In this document: positions 1 through 5,519 of the stretch, one piece after another | Numbering within the stretch: the first letter of the stretch is position 1 | Layout of the letters: each line of letters starts with the position of its first letter | Source of the DNA: Dechloromonas sp. | GTDB lineage: Bacteria > Pseudomonadota > Gammaproteobacteria > Burkholderiales > Rhodocyclaceae | Direction: 5' to 3' | Assembly (NCBI GenBank): GCA_013693915.1 | Contig: CP059264.1 | Span: 604,007-611,809, forward strand | DNA length: 7,803 nt | Notes under the pieces: model-generated | Databases searched by the model: none | Told to the model about the DNA's origin: nothing | Seen by the model: the letters and a program-made list of their open reading frames with translations, nothing else | Program-made: the position numbers and the translations under genes

Positions 1-1
1 G

Positions 2-79
2 GGACTACAGTTCGATGGGAAACCCGCTGTGTTGACTTCGGATGGCCAATTGGGCGTGTTTGCGCTGACGTGCCAGTGA
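2..79 (+). CDS. C-terminal end of an unknown protein (partial, enters from left edge)
   Basis: The reading frame starting at base 2 is open from the window edge to a TGA at 77-79 and gives 25 residues ending in FALTCQ. The segment reads like ordinary protein (a DGKPAV turn, then DGQLGVFAL), unlike the other frame through the same bases, which is rich in Arg, Cys and Trp. Its TGA overlaps a GTG codon of the next gene (GTGA at 76-79), the classic arrangement for translational coupling, which supports it being the end of a real upstream gene in the same cassette. The family cannot be recognised from so short a tail. Confidence 0.5.
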   Translation, partial: GLQFDGKPAVLTSDGQLGVFALTCQ

Positions 80-486
80 CGGTAGAAATTCAGCCGGGAC
101 CGGATATCAAACTTGAGCTTGTAAAAGAAGGTTTAAATGCAAATGTAGCTCTCTCACTAGCCACCCCAGACGGCACATCCATAGAAATACGACCTGGCCC
201 GGCTACTGTTACACCTCGAGGTGACATAGGAAAATTCTTCAATGATGTCGCTGGTATTTTCAATCAGAATCTTTCCGCACAAGCACAGAAGGAGATTGCA
301 GAGATTGTAAATGAAGGTTCATTACGCCAAGCACTGCCACAAGAAATACTTGCTTTCAATCCAAATATTGCAGGAGTTCAATTTCTCACCCGCCCAGACG
401 GTTCACTTGGTGCTTTAGTCGACTTTCGAGCAACGCTCACGCCAGAACAACTTACGGAATGGATACAAAAATCTGTCGGCAAGTAG
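76..486 (+). CDS. Hypothetical protein, cassette-borne, about 136 aa
   Basis: The protein is about 136-138 residues, hydrophilic, without a signal peptide or membrane segment, and I do not recognise its family. It begins with strand-like alternating residues (VTVEIQPGPDIKLELV), repeats the IxxxPGP pattern twice (EIQPGPD and EIRPGPA), has a central helical stretch (NQNLSAQAQKEIAEIV) and ends in a helix TPEQLTEWIQKSV. Two GTG starts are possible, at 70 and 76; I chose 76 because it overlaps the upstream TGA as GTGA, but no good Shine-Dalgarno precedes either. Base composition is visibly more AT-rich than the urease genes. The stop codon lies 3 bases before an attC core (490-496), the typical position of a gene in an integron cassette. 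The frame also stays open to the window edge, so a longer form cannot be formally excluded. Confidence 0.7.
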   Translation: MTVEIQPGPDIKLELVKEGLNANVALSLATPDGTSIEIRPGPATVTPRGDIGKFFNDVAGIFNQNLSAQAQKEIAEIVNEGSLRQALPQEILAFNPNIAGVQFLTRPDGSLGALVDFRATLTPEQLTEWIQKSVGK

Positions 487-489
487 GAC

Positions 490-556
490 ACCTAACCCGG
501 CGCTCAACTCGGACGCTCCGCCAAAAAGCGTGGCGGAGCGCCGGTTGGCTCAACGC
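490..556 (+). other. attC recombination site, left part (interrupted by intron)
   Basis: The site starts with ACCTAAC (490-496), matching the RYYYAAC core of the left end of attC sites. It continues as an imperfect inverted repeat: GGACGCTCCGCC (511-522) pairs with GGCGGAGCGCC (532-542) around a 9-base loop, and CTCAAC recurs in both arms. The left arm carries an unpaired A (GG-A-CGC) with no partner in the right arm, matching the extrahelical-base pattern I recall for the 5' arm of the aadA attC. That orients the site with the upstream gene as its cassette. The right core (GTTRRRY) is missing at 557, where the intron begins, and reappears as TTAGAC at 2399-2404. Confidence 0.8.
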
Positions 557-810
557 GTGCGCCGGGCATGGCGCGTTACTTCCATAGGTGGAAGTCCTAT
601 GGCCAGGTTTTCGCAGAGCCGAAGGCAAGGAAAAGGGCAAGGGCGTCGCCGCGAGGCGGGTCTGGAGGAAGCCCAATCCAAAGCTGCGGGGCGATGAACA
701 AAAACCGGATACGAGGCGTGATGCACTCGGGACGAGCGGGCACGTGACCGCGAAGTCCTCCATCTGCGGCAGTAGGGTGCATTTTGTAAATCCGGCGTCT
801 ATGCAGTGAA

Positions 811-826
811 GGTAACGCGTCTTACC
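811..826 (+). ncRNA. Candidate EBS1 hairpin of the intron (domain I)
   Basis: GGTAA (811-815) and TTACC (822-826) form a perfect 5-bp stem around the loop CGCGTC. The loop word GCGT is complementary to ACGC (553-556), the four bases just before the intron, as expected of an EBS1-IBS1 pairing. Because ACGCGT is self-complementary, the alternative that AACGC is the EBS1 (matching a GCGTT target) cannot be excluded. Confidence 0.45.
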
Positions 827-966
827 TCGGGAGATCTCCCCGGTGCTTCGGAGTATCGAAGCTGGGCGTCTGGAAACGGCCGCTGAATACCGTGGAGAAG
901 TCAGCAGAGGGCATAGTAGGTGGCGCCACCGCTGAAGGCCCGAACGATGAAAGACGAAGGACCCTG

Positions 967-2310
967 ATGAAGAGAGGCGGGAACGCATCTGACTACCTGC
1001 GCCAGCAGGCTGCGGCCAAACCGCAGGACGAACTCGCCGCTGGATCGTCAGGAGAACCCGAGTCGATTCAATCCCAAGCGCTGCTGGCCCAAGTGTTGGA
1101 ACGGGCCAATCTGCAGCATGCATTGAAACAAGTGCGCCAGAACAAAGGCGCGCCGGGCATCGACGGCATGACAGTTGATGACCTTCCGGAATACCTCCGA
1201 CACCACTGGTTGGAAGTACGTGCGCAACTGGAAACGGGCAGCTATCGCCCGCAACCGGTGCTGCGCGTGGAAATCCCGAAGGGGGACGGGAAAACCCGTC
1301 CGCTGGGCATACCGACGGTAGTGGACCGTTTTATCCAGCAAGCCATCGCGCAAGTCGTCTCGGCGCAATGGGAACCGCACTTTCACCGCCACAGCTATGG
1401 ATTTCGCCCGCAGCGCTCGGCCCATCAGGCCGTGCGCGAAGCGCAGGCAAACATCCGGGCAGGCTACGGCTGGGTGGTGGATATGGACCTGCAAGCCTTC
1501 TTTGATCGAGTCAATCACGACCGGCTGATGGCACGGCTCAAAAGCCGTTGCCCGGATGCCGCACTGCTGCGACTGGTCAATCGCTTCCTGAAGGCGGGCG
1601 TCAGCGTGGAAGGCAGCATCGAATCCACCCCCATGGGCGTGCCGCAAGGCGGGCCGCTGTCGCCGGTGTTGGCTAACGTGGTGCTGGATGAACTGGACTG
1701 GGAACTGGAACGGCGCGGCCACCACTTTGCCCGCTATGCCGATGACTGCAACATTCTGGTCAAGAGCAAACGCGCCGCAACGCGGGTGATGGCGAGCGTA
1801 GCACGCTACGTCAGTGACACACTGAGACTCACAGTGAATCCGCTGAAGAGCGCGGTGGATCGGCCCTGGAATCGCAAATTTCTGGGCTTCACGGTCAGCC
1901 GCCAGGACAAGAAGCTGAAAGTGGCCGACAAGGCCCTTGAAAAGCTGAAGGACCGGGTGCGGGAACTGACCCGTCGTACGCGAGGCAACACCATAGGCGT
2001 GGTCGTCGCAGAGCTGAGACAAACCCTGCTTGGTTGGAAAGCGTACTTTGGCATTGCCGAGGTGCTGAGTCCTCTGCGCGACATCGACAAGTGGGTACGA
2101 CGCAAGTTGCGCTGCTATCTCTGGAAACAATGGGGGCCGGCCGGCTATCGGGAGTTACGAAAGCGCGGGGTATCGGTGCGCGAAGCGTGGAACACCAGCA
2201 AGTCAGCTCATGGTCCGTGGCGGCTGTCGAAGACACCGGCATTGGCAATCGCGCTACCATTGCGCTTCTTCATCAACTTGGGACTACCGACCCTTGCGCC
2301 ACCACGGTAG
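967..2310 (+). CDS. ltrA-like: Group IIC intron reverse transcriptase/maturase
   Basis: This 447-residue intron-encoded protein splices its host intron RNA and copies it into DNA during retrohoming. Visible in order are the N-terminal block NKGAPGIDGMT (about 59-69), KTRPLGIPT (109-117), HSYGFRP (142-148), the catalytic-Asp block VDMDLQAFFD (171-180), PMGVPQGGPLSPVLANV (222-238) and the active-site YADD (257-260). A maturase (domain X) region follows, including LRQTLLGWKAYFG, with a basic C-terminal tail. There is no HNH endonuclease domain, as is usual for class C, which uses hairpin or single-stranded targets. I chose the ATG at 967 because GAAGGA lies just upstream and the protein then begins directly with the usual pre-RT segment. 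A GTG at 892 would add 25 residues of doubtful character. The stop codon is 15 bases before domain V. Confidence 0.92.
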   Translation: MKRGGNASDYLRQQAAAKPQDELAAGSSGEPESIQSQALLAQVLERANLQHALKQVRQNKGAPGIDGMTVDDLPEYLRHHWLEVRAQLETGSYRPQPVLRVEIPKGDGKTRPLGIPTVVDRFIQQAIAQVVSAQWEPHFHRHSYGFRPQRSAHQAVREAQANIRAGYGWVVDMDLQAFFDRVNHDRLMARLKSRCPDAALLRLVNRFLKAGVSVEGSIESTPMGVPQGGPLSPVLANVVLDELDWELERRGHHFARYADDCNILVKSKRAATRVMASVARYVSDTLRLTVNPLKSAVDRPWNRKFLGFTVSRQDKKLKVADKALEKLKDRVRELTRRTRGNTIGVVVAELRQTLLGWKAYFGIAEVLSPLRDIDKWVRRKLRCYLWKQWGPAGYRELRKRGVSVREAWNTSKSAHGPWRLSKTPALAIALPLRFFINLGLPTLAPPR

Positions 2311-2325
2311 GAATTCAATTCATCG

Positions 2326-2359
2326 AACCGCCGGATACGTGACCCGTACGTCCGGTGGT
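2326..2359 (+). ncRNA. Group II intron domain V
   Basis: The hairpin starting AACCGCCGGATACG and ending CGTCCGGTGGT forms a long stem with a short loop, and closely resembles domain V of class C introns. The catalytic triad is CGC (2329-2331), as in O. iheyensis, rather than the AGC of other classes. It is the metal-binding catalytic core of the ribozyme. Confidence 0.88.
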
Positions 2360-2361
2360 GT

Positions 2362-2395
2362 GGGAGGGAGGGGCCGTGAGGCTTCTTCCTATCCC
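2362..2395 (+). ncRNA. Group II intron domain VI with branch-point A
   Basis: GGGAGGGAGG followed by GCC pairs with GGC and TTCTTCCT-A-TCCC around a GTGA loop. A2391 is left unpaired in the 3' arm, 8 bases before the inferred 3' end, the normal place for the lariat branch nucleotide. Class C introns often splice by hydrolysis, so actual use of this A is uncertain. Confidence 0.7.
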
Positions 2396-2398
2396 GAA

Positions 2399-2404
2399 TT
2401 AGAC
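2399..2404 (+). other. attC right core, displaced by the intron
   Basis: TTAGAC directly follows the intron and supplies the TTRRRY of a GTTRRRY right core (cleavage falls between G and TT). Joined to the arm ending CTCAACGC at 556 it rebuilds an attC of about 73 bp. The join lacks one or two bases (G or GT) compared with an ideal GCGTTAGAC, so either the intron boundaries are off by a base or a small deletion accompanied insertion. It also marks the 5' end of the next cassette. Confidence 0.65.
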
Positions 2405-2456
2405 CTCGCAATCACTCGCATGGAGGTGAGCCGCCCAAGATTGAAGCCAATTTGAT

Positions 2457-2465
2457 ACATCGAGC
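2457..2465. repeat. 9-bp target-site duplication, left copy
   Basis: ACATCGAGC immediately precedes the left terminal inverted repeat and is repeated exactly at 3782-3790 after the right one. Confidence 0.93.
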
Positions 2466-2484
2466 CACTGCTGTCCGGTTAAAT
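2466..2484. repeat. IS left terminal inverted repeat
   Basis: CACTGCTGTCCGGTTAAAT matches the right end at 18 of 19 positions. The transposase stop codon (TAA, minus strand, 2481-2479) lies inside this repeat, so the gene runs to the very end of the element. Confidence 0.93.
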
Positions 2485-3648
2485 ACTGAATAAATTCAAT
2501 TGGTTGCCGATGCTGTCATTGTCCGAAGTGTACTCGTCGCCCGGAAGTGCTTGCTGCAAGGGCATCTTCTCGAACAGAGTGAGCGATAGAACCTGTAGCA
2601 AAGTGTAGAGGGAGACGTTGAGATTCAGCTTTTTCCGAACAATGGCGACCAGCACATAGACCGATACTGCGATCCAGATTTGCGTCTTGACCGCATTTTC
2701 CGATGTACCGAAGAACTGTTTGATCCGAAGATGCTGCTTGATCCATTTGAAGAACAACTCGACCTGCCAGCGGCTTTTGTAAAGCGCGCAGATGGTCGCT
2801 GCCGGCAAGATCATCTGATTGGTGAGGAAGATCAGCGTCTTGCCGGTTTCTGGGTCGTTGAAGCGTATCCGGCGCAATTGTGTGGGGTAATCCTGCTTCG
2901 AGTAGAAGCCATCGAGCGCAATCGTCTGATCGCAGAGGATGCCAGCGCTGCGCTCTGTTGGGGCCGAATACACCCGATGCGCCTTGAGATTCGACTTGGC
3001 GCGGGTCACGAAGAAGGCGCCCGCCAGATGCACGCGATACAGGCGAGCGAAGTCGACATAGCCCCGATCCATGACATAGATTGCACCGGCCTCCGGGGTC
3101 AGCAAATCCAGCGCATGCACGTCGTGCAATTTGCCGTCCGAAACGTGGATGAAACTGGGGATGCTGCCGCGCAAGTCGAGCAGCGTGTGCATCTTGACCG
3201 CCGCCTTGGTCTTCCGAAAGTGTGCCCACGGAAACACCGACAGACAGAGATCGATGGTGGTCGAATCGAGGGCATACACCGTGTTCGACAATTCCAGCCC
3301 CAAGTCCTCGCTGGCGTAGAGCGCCCTTGCCTGGATGATCAGGCGGGCGGCGAAGTCGGCATAGATGCGCCAGTCGCGCGATTCGTTGGCGTCGGCCAGT
3401 GTCGAGCGCCGTATCGGCTCGCGAAATCCCATGTGGTAAAGCTTCGATGCCTGCGCCGAAAGGCTGGCCTCGATGTCGCGCAAGCTTTCCCGGTAGGTGA
3501 GTTGGGCAAACGCCATGACGCGAAACTGCTCGGCGCAACTCAGAGTGCGAGCGCCCTTGTCGCCGCCGTAATGCGAAACGTAGCGGTTGAATGTCGACCA
3601 CGGCAGAAAGTCCATCAACTGCGCAAACAGTGTCTTGCCGGCATTCAT
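2479..3648 (-). CDS. IS4-family DDE transposase
   Basis: This 389-residue transposase catalyses cut-and-paste movement of the surrounding IS. The N-terminus (MNAGKTLFAQLMDFLPW) resembles the DUF4372 domain found in many IS4-family enzymes. The RNase H-like core follows: the first Asp in YALDSTTIDL (D128), the second in IYVMDRGYVDF (D194), and the Glu in YKSRWQVELFFKWIKQHL (E297), which fits the IS4 Y-R-E-K signature. I chose the ATG at 3648 because GAAGGG lies 7 bases upstream of it. The ATG at 3654 is too close to that site, and the ATG at 3681 precedes it and would add only 11 residues. The ribosome-binding site lies in one arm of a perfect hairpin (3656-3677). Length and motifs are complete, so it is probably functional. 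Confidence 0.95.
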   Translation of the reverse strand: MNAGKTLFAQLMDFLPWSTFNRYVSHYGGDKGARTLSCAEQFRVMAFAQLTYRESLRDIEASLSAQASKLYHMGFREPIRRSTLADANESRDWRIYADFAARLIIQARALYASEDLGLELSNTVYALDSTTIDLCLSVFPWAHFRKTKAAVKMHTLLDLRGSIPSFIHVSDGKLHDVHALDLLTPEAGAIYVMDRGYVDFARLYRVHLAGAFFVTRAKSNLKAHRVYSAPTERSAGILCDQTIALDGFYSKQDYPTQLRRIRFNDPETGKTLIFLTNQMILPAATICALYKSRWQVELFFKWIKQHLRIKQFFGTSENAVKTQIWIAVSVYVLVAIVRKKLNLNVSLYTLLQVLSLTLFEKMPLQQALPGDEYTSDNDSIGNQLNLFSI

Positions 3649-3655
3649 GATCATG

Positions 3656-3677
3656 CCCTTCAGAAAAATCCGAAGGG
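3656..3677 (-). promoter_or_regulatory. Hairpin hiding the transposase ribosome-binding site
   Basis: Read on the minus strand, CCCTTC (3677-3672) and GAAGGG (3661-3656) form a perfect 6-bp stem around a 10-base AT-rich loop. GAAGGG is also the Shine-Dalgarno of the transposase start at 3648, so folding would block translation. Such structures are known to silence IS10 and IS50 transposase on transcripts entering from outside. Use for that purpose here is an inference. Confidence 0.5.
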
Positions 3678-3688
3678 TCATTCTTCGC

Positions 3689-3701
3689 CGATTTCAAATC
3701 G
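3689..3701. promoter_or_regulatory. 13-bp palindrome upstream of the transposase gene
   Basis: CGATTTCAAATCG is a perfect inverted repeat with a 1-base centre, 41 bases upstream of the chosen transposase start. Its position would suit an operator or a small RNA hairpin, but no known binding motif is recognised and no convincing -35/-10 pair is seen nearby. Confidence 0.25.
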
Positions 3702-3762
3702 ACACCACCCCTTACCGCTCGAAAAGTCACGTCAGTCATGGCGTTGCGCAGTTCGGGTGTTC

Positions 3763-3781
3763 ATTTAACCGGACAGTAGTG
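3763..3781. repeat. IS right terminal inverted repeat
   Basis: ATTTAACCGGACAGTAGTG is the reverse complement of the left end except for one base (A/G at position 5 of the repeat). It is directly followed by the duplicated target. Confidence 0.93.
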
Positions 3782-3790
3782 ACATCGAGC
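3782..3790. repeat. 9-bp target-site duplication, right copy
   Basis: ACATCGAGC is an exact copy of 2457-2465 and abuts the right end of the IS. Confidence 0.93.
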
Positions 3791-3890
3791 ATCTTCTTTG
3801 TCCATCGGAACCCGACATCAGCATGCGCGCAAAGTTCAGTCTTCATTGTGCCGTATCAATAAAAGATGGTACCGAGTCTAGTCGCTAACT

Positions 3891-3896
3891 GGAGGA
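3891..3896 (+). promoter_or_regulatory. Strong ribosome-binding site of the collagen-like gene
   Basis: GGAGGA sits 4 bases before the ATG at 3901 and is the clearest Shine-Dalgarno in the window. It fixes this start over the overlapping ATG at 3866 in another frame. No convincing promoter is seen between the IS end and this site. Confidence 0.75.
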
Positions 3897-3900
3897 AACA

Positions 3901-5388
3901 ATGCGTCGCACAAGAATCTCACTACTTTTGGTCTTGTTCACTTGTAGCCCAATATTGGCGTCTGCGCAGCAATTGGCCAACGCTTGCAAGGTGTTCTTGG
4001 ACAAGCCTGTTTTCACTACGCAGACCACGCAATCTAGTCAGACTGCCAAAGATAGCTTTCGCCTCCTTCAGTGCACTGCCAATTGGAAGAGCGCTTCCGA
4101 GGCCCAGTCGGCCGGCATTGACATAACAGTCCCAATTTATGACCTTCCTATTCCGATATCAGCCAATTGGGATAGCACAAAAGTCGAGCAATGGAAGACA
4201 AAGAACTGCTCCGCCGAAGAGCGTAGTTCTCAGGCTAATCTCAAGTACTACAATGCGATTTACTCAATCGACCCAGTATCCGCAAAGACTGCCCTCGAAT
4301 GTTTCGATAGAGGCTTCAAGGCTGAAGCCGATATGTCCTCGGGATCCGCGCTGCGGTGCACGCTTACTGAGACGGCTGCCGCCTACGTCTTTGAAGCAAG
4401 ATGGCGTCGCACTGCAGGAGAAGCCGCAAACTTTCCGAAGGTACAGTCCTTTACTGCCATAAATACAACCTGCCCGAACTTGAGTGTCCTTGCAACGAAT
4501 ACCCAGATTTCTGAGGGCGGAGTGCCAGTCCTATGTCTTGTTGGTGACAAGGCGGCCGCCTTCTCTCTTACTACAGATCGAGGCGGATGCAGTGCGAGCG
4601 CCAGTGTCCGACTCCCGAAGCTCAAGATCCCGGACAAGCTTCAGCTATCAGCTCCATTGTTCTTGAGCGGACAGGAAATTGAGATCCCAGAAAATGCCAG
4701 CATCATTACAAACGGCTATCCGCTCTCGATTCGCGCCGACAAACTGACCATTTTTGGGCAAGCCCGCATTCAGTCATTCGAGCCAGCGGCACCGCAGGCT
4801 ATGAAGTCCGGGCGGTCGGCCGGCCCGATAACGATCTCTGCTGGCGAAATCGGTGGCCAAGGAGGAATGGTTATTCTGAATGCTGGCGAAGCCGGCGGCG
4901 CCGGCTCTGCGGGTCAGCAGGGGCCCCAGGGGCCGCAAGGCTCCCCAGGCCGAGGCCGAACGACGAACTGGAAGAAGAACTGTCCGATCCCACTCGTATG
5001 TGACCTCATCCCATCGGGCTGTGAGGGCGGCGACAACGGTGGACCCGGAGGCCAAGGCGGCACTGGCTATTCTGGATTGGCGGGAATGCCAGGCGGGTCT
5101 GCCGGGGAAGTTATTCTCGACCTTCCCTACGATGGAAGAAAGCTTTTCTCGGTCGTTACAAACACGCGAATCAATGGTCAGCCCAAGAACTGCGCAGGCA
5201 TGACATGCGGCGGCGAAGGCGGCCCCGGCGGACCTGGTGGCCCCGGGGGTCCGGGGCCTGGCGGCGACGGCGCTCCGGGCACGGTGTACTGCGGCGGCAC
5301 AGATGCAGGGCCCCAAGGGCCGCAGGGTGGCACAGGTCCGCAGGGACCAAACGGCCCAGATGGTCAGAATGCTGGAGTCAAAGGGTAG
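3901..5388 (+). CDS. Secreted cysteine-rich collagen-like protein (integron cassette cargo)
   Basis: The 495-residue product has a clear signal peptide: basic MRRTR, hydrophobic core to about residue 19 and an ASA cleavage motif (20-22), so it should be exported. Residues 23 to about 240 are a cysteine-containing region of no family I recognise. A segment at about 240-295 with alternating hydrophobics (IPENASIITNGYPLSIRA) resembles a beta-solenoid or adhesin strand pattern. The C-terminal third alternates Gly-X-Y runs, at about 334-352 (GPQGPQGSPG), 376-402, 438-461 (GGPGGPGGPGGPGPGG) and 470-491 (GPQGPQGGTGPQGPNGPDG), with two short non-collagenous spacers, 353-375 and 403-437, that hold several Cys. 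Fifteen cysteines in all suggest disulfides in the periplasm or outside. The gene lies between two attC sites, so it is cassette cargo. A surface or adhesive role is inference; nothing enzymatic is visible. Confidence 0.88.
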   Translation: MRRTRISLLLVLFTCSPILASAQQLANACKVFLDKPVFTTQTTQSSQTAKDSFRLLQCTANWKSASEAQSAGIDITVPIYDLPIPISANWDSTKVEQWKTKNCSAEERSSQANLKYYNAIYSIDPVSAKTALECFDRGFKAEADMSSGSALRCTLTETAAAYVFEARWRRTAGEAANFPKVQSFTAINTTCPNLSVLATNTQISEGGVPVLCLVGDKAAAFSLTTDRGGCSASASVRLPKLKIPDKLQLSAPLFLSGQEIEIPENASIITNGYPLSIRADKLTIFGQARIQSFEPAAPQAMKSGRSAGPITISAGEIGGQGGMVILNAGEAGGAGSAGQQGPQGPQGSPGRGRTTNWKKNCPIPLVCDLIPSGCEGGDNGGPGGQGGTGYSGLAGMPGGSAGEVILDLPYDGRKLFSVVTNTRINGQPKNCAGMTCGGEGGPGGPGGPGGPGPGGDGAPGTVYCGGTDAGPQGPQGGTGPQGPNGPDGQNAGVKG

Positions 5389-5394
5389 TTCTGA

Positions 5395-5411
5395 CTGACC
5401 ACAGCGGTCAG
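5395..5411. repeat. Small perfect hairpin after the collagen-like gene
   Basis: CTGACC and GGTCAG form a 6-bp stem with a 5-base loop, 6 bases after the stop codon and before the attC. There is no following T-run, so it is not a standard intrinsic terminator, though it could protect the mRNA 3' end. Confidence 0.35.
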
Positions 5412-5426
5412 CATCTGCGCAGCGAG

Positions 5427-5508
5427 GTCTAACAGGGCGTTGCAGCGGACCGGCCGAAAGCGGGGCTTCGCCCCACTTCTAGCCGTCCGCTGAACTACGA
5501 CGTTAAGG
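5427..5508 (+). other. attC recombination site, intact
   Basis: GTCTAAC (5427-5433) fits the left core RYYYAAC. The arms GCAGCGGAC-C-GGC (5442-5454) and GCCGTCCGCTG (5482-5492) pair, with an extra C in the left arm, giving the same orientation as the first attC. The centre contains a tight GGGGC-TTCG-CCCC hairpin (5462-5474). The right core is GTTAAGG (5502-5508), which departs from GTTRRRY at the last base. Total length is about 82 bp. The site closes the collagen-like cassette, and the next gene starts 11 bases later. Confidence 0.82.
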
Positions 5509-5519
5509 CCCCACAAGCC

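Larger units (their letters stand above)
557..2399 (+). mobile_element. Group IIC intron inserted in an attC site
   Basis: This is a complete bacterial group II intron of class C. The 5' end GTGCGCCGGGCATGG (557-571) aligns without gaps with the GTGTGCCCGGCATGG start of the Oceanobacillus iheyensis IIC intron as I remember it. It holds a maturase gene (967-2310) and then recognisable domains V and VI. The 3' end is placed after ATCCCGAAT (2399), giving the usual AY ending and a branch A 8 bases from the end; 2398 is almost as likely. The left flank is an attC arm and the right flank supplies the missing attC core, so it belongs with the IIC-attC group of introns that home to integron sites. 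The structure looks intact, so it may be active. It runs in the same direction as the upstream cassette gene. Confidence 0.88.
2466..3781 (-). mobile_element. IS4-family insertion sequence (1316 bp), intact
   Basis: The element is bounded by terminal inverted repeats CACTGCTGTCCGGTTAAAT (2466-2484) and, read from the right end, CACTACTGTCCGGTTAAAT (3781-3763), 18 of 19 identical. A 9-bp direct duplication of the target flanks both ends. It carries one gene, a DDE transposase on the minus strand, with no frameshift. Intact ends, intact gene and perfect duplication point to a fairly recent insertion. It sits in the leader of the collagen-like cassette; removing it and one target copy rejoins bases 2456 and 3782 with no gene restored, so it interrupted noncoding leader. 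It may carry the cassette's former promoter away from the gene or supply a new one. Confidence 0.95.

Noticed and set aside
892..966. GTG start extending the maturase by 25 residues
   Set aside because: The ATG at 967 has a better ribosome-binding site, and the extra residues fall in a region expected to be intron structure.
452..1123. Minus-strand ORF across the attC and intron 5' region
   Set aside because: This stretch is structured intron RNA and attC; the product is rich in Arg, Pro and Ser with no family resemblance.
1048..2130. Long minus-strand ORF opposite the maturase gene
   Set aside because: It mirrors the high-GC codon pattern of a clearly identified reverse transcriptase, and its product has no recognisable motif.
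2420..2455. Eleven-codon ORF at the start of the second cassette (MEVSRPRLKPI)
   Set aside because: Too short to support and it ends before the IS; nothing indicates it was a longer gene broken by the insertion.
2516..3768. Long ORFs on both strands overlapping the transposase
   Set aside because: They are out of frame with a complete transposase with D, D and E motifs; one runs across the IS end, which a native IS gene would not do.
4774..5316. Minus-strand ORF opposite the collagen-like region
   Set aside because: It arises because Gly-rich GGN/GGC codons leave few stops on the other strand; it is Ala/Arg-rich with no domain.
4885..5385. Short GGN-rich repeats as a CRISPR or tandem-repeat array
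   Set aside because: The repeats are codon-level Gly-X-Y repeats within one reading frame, without constant spacers.
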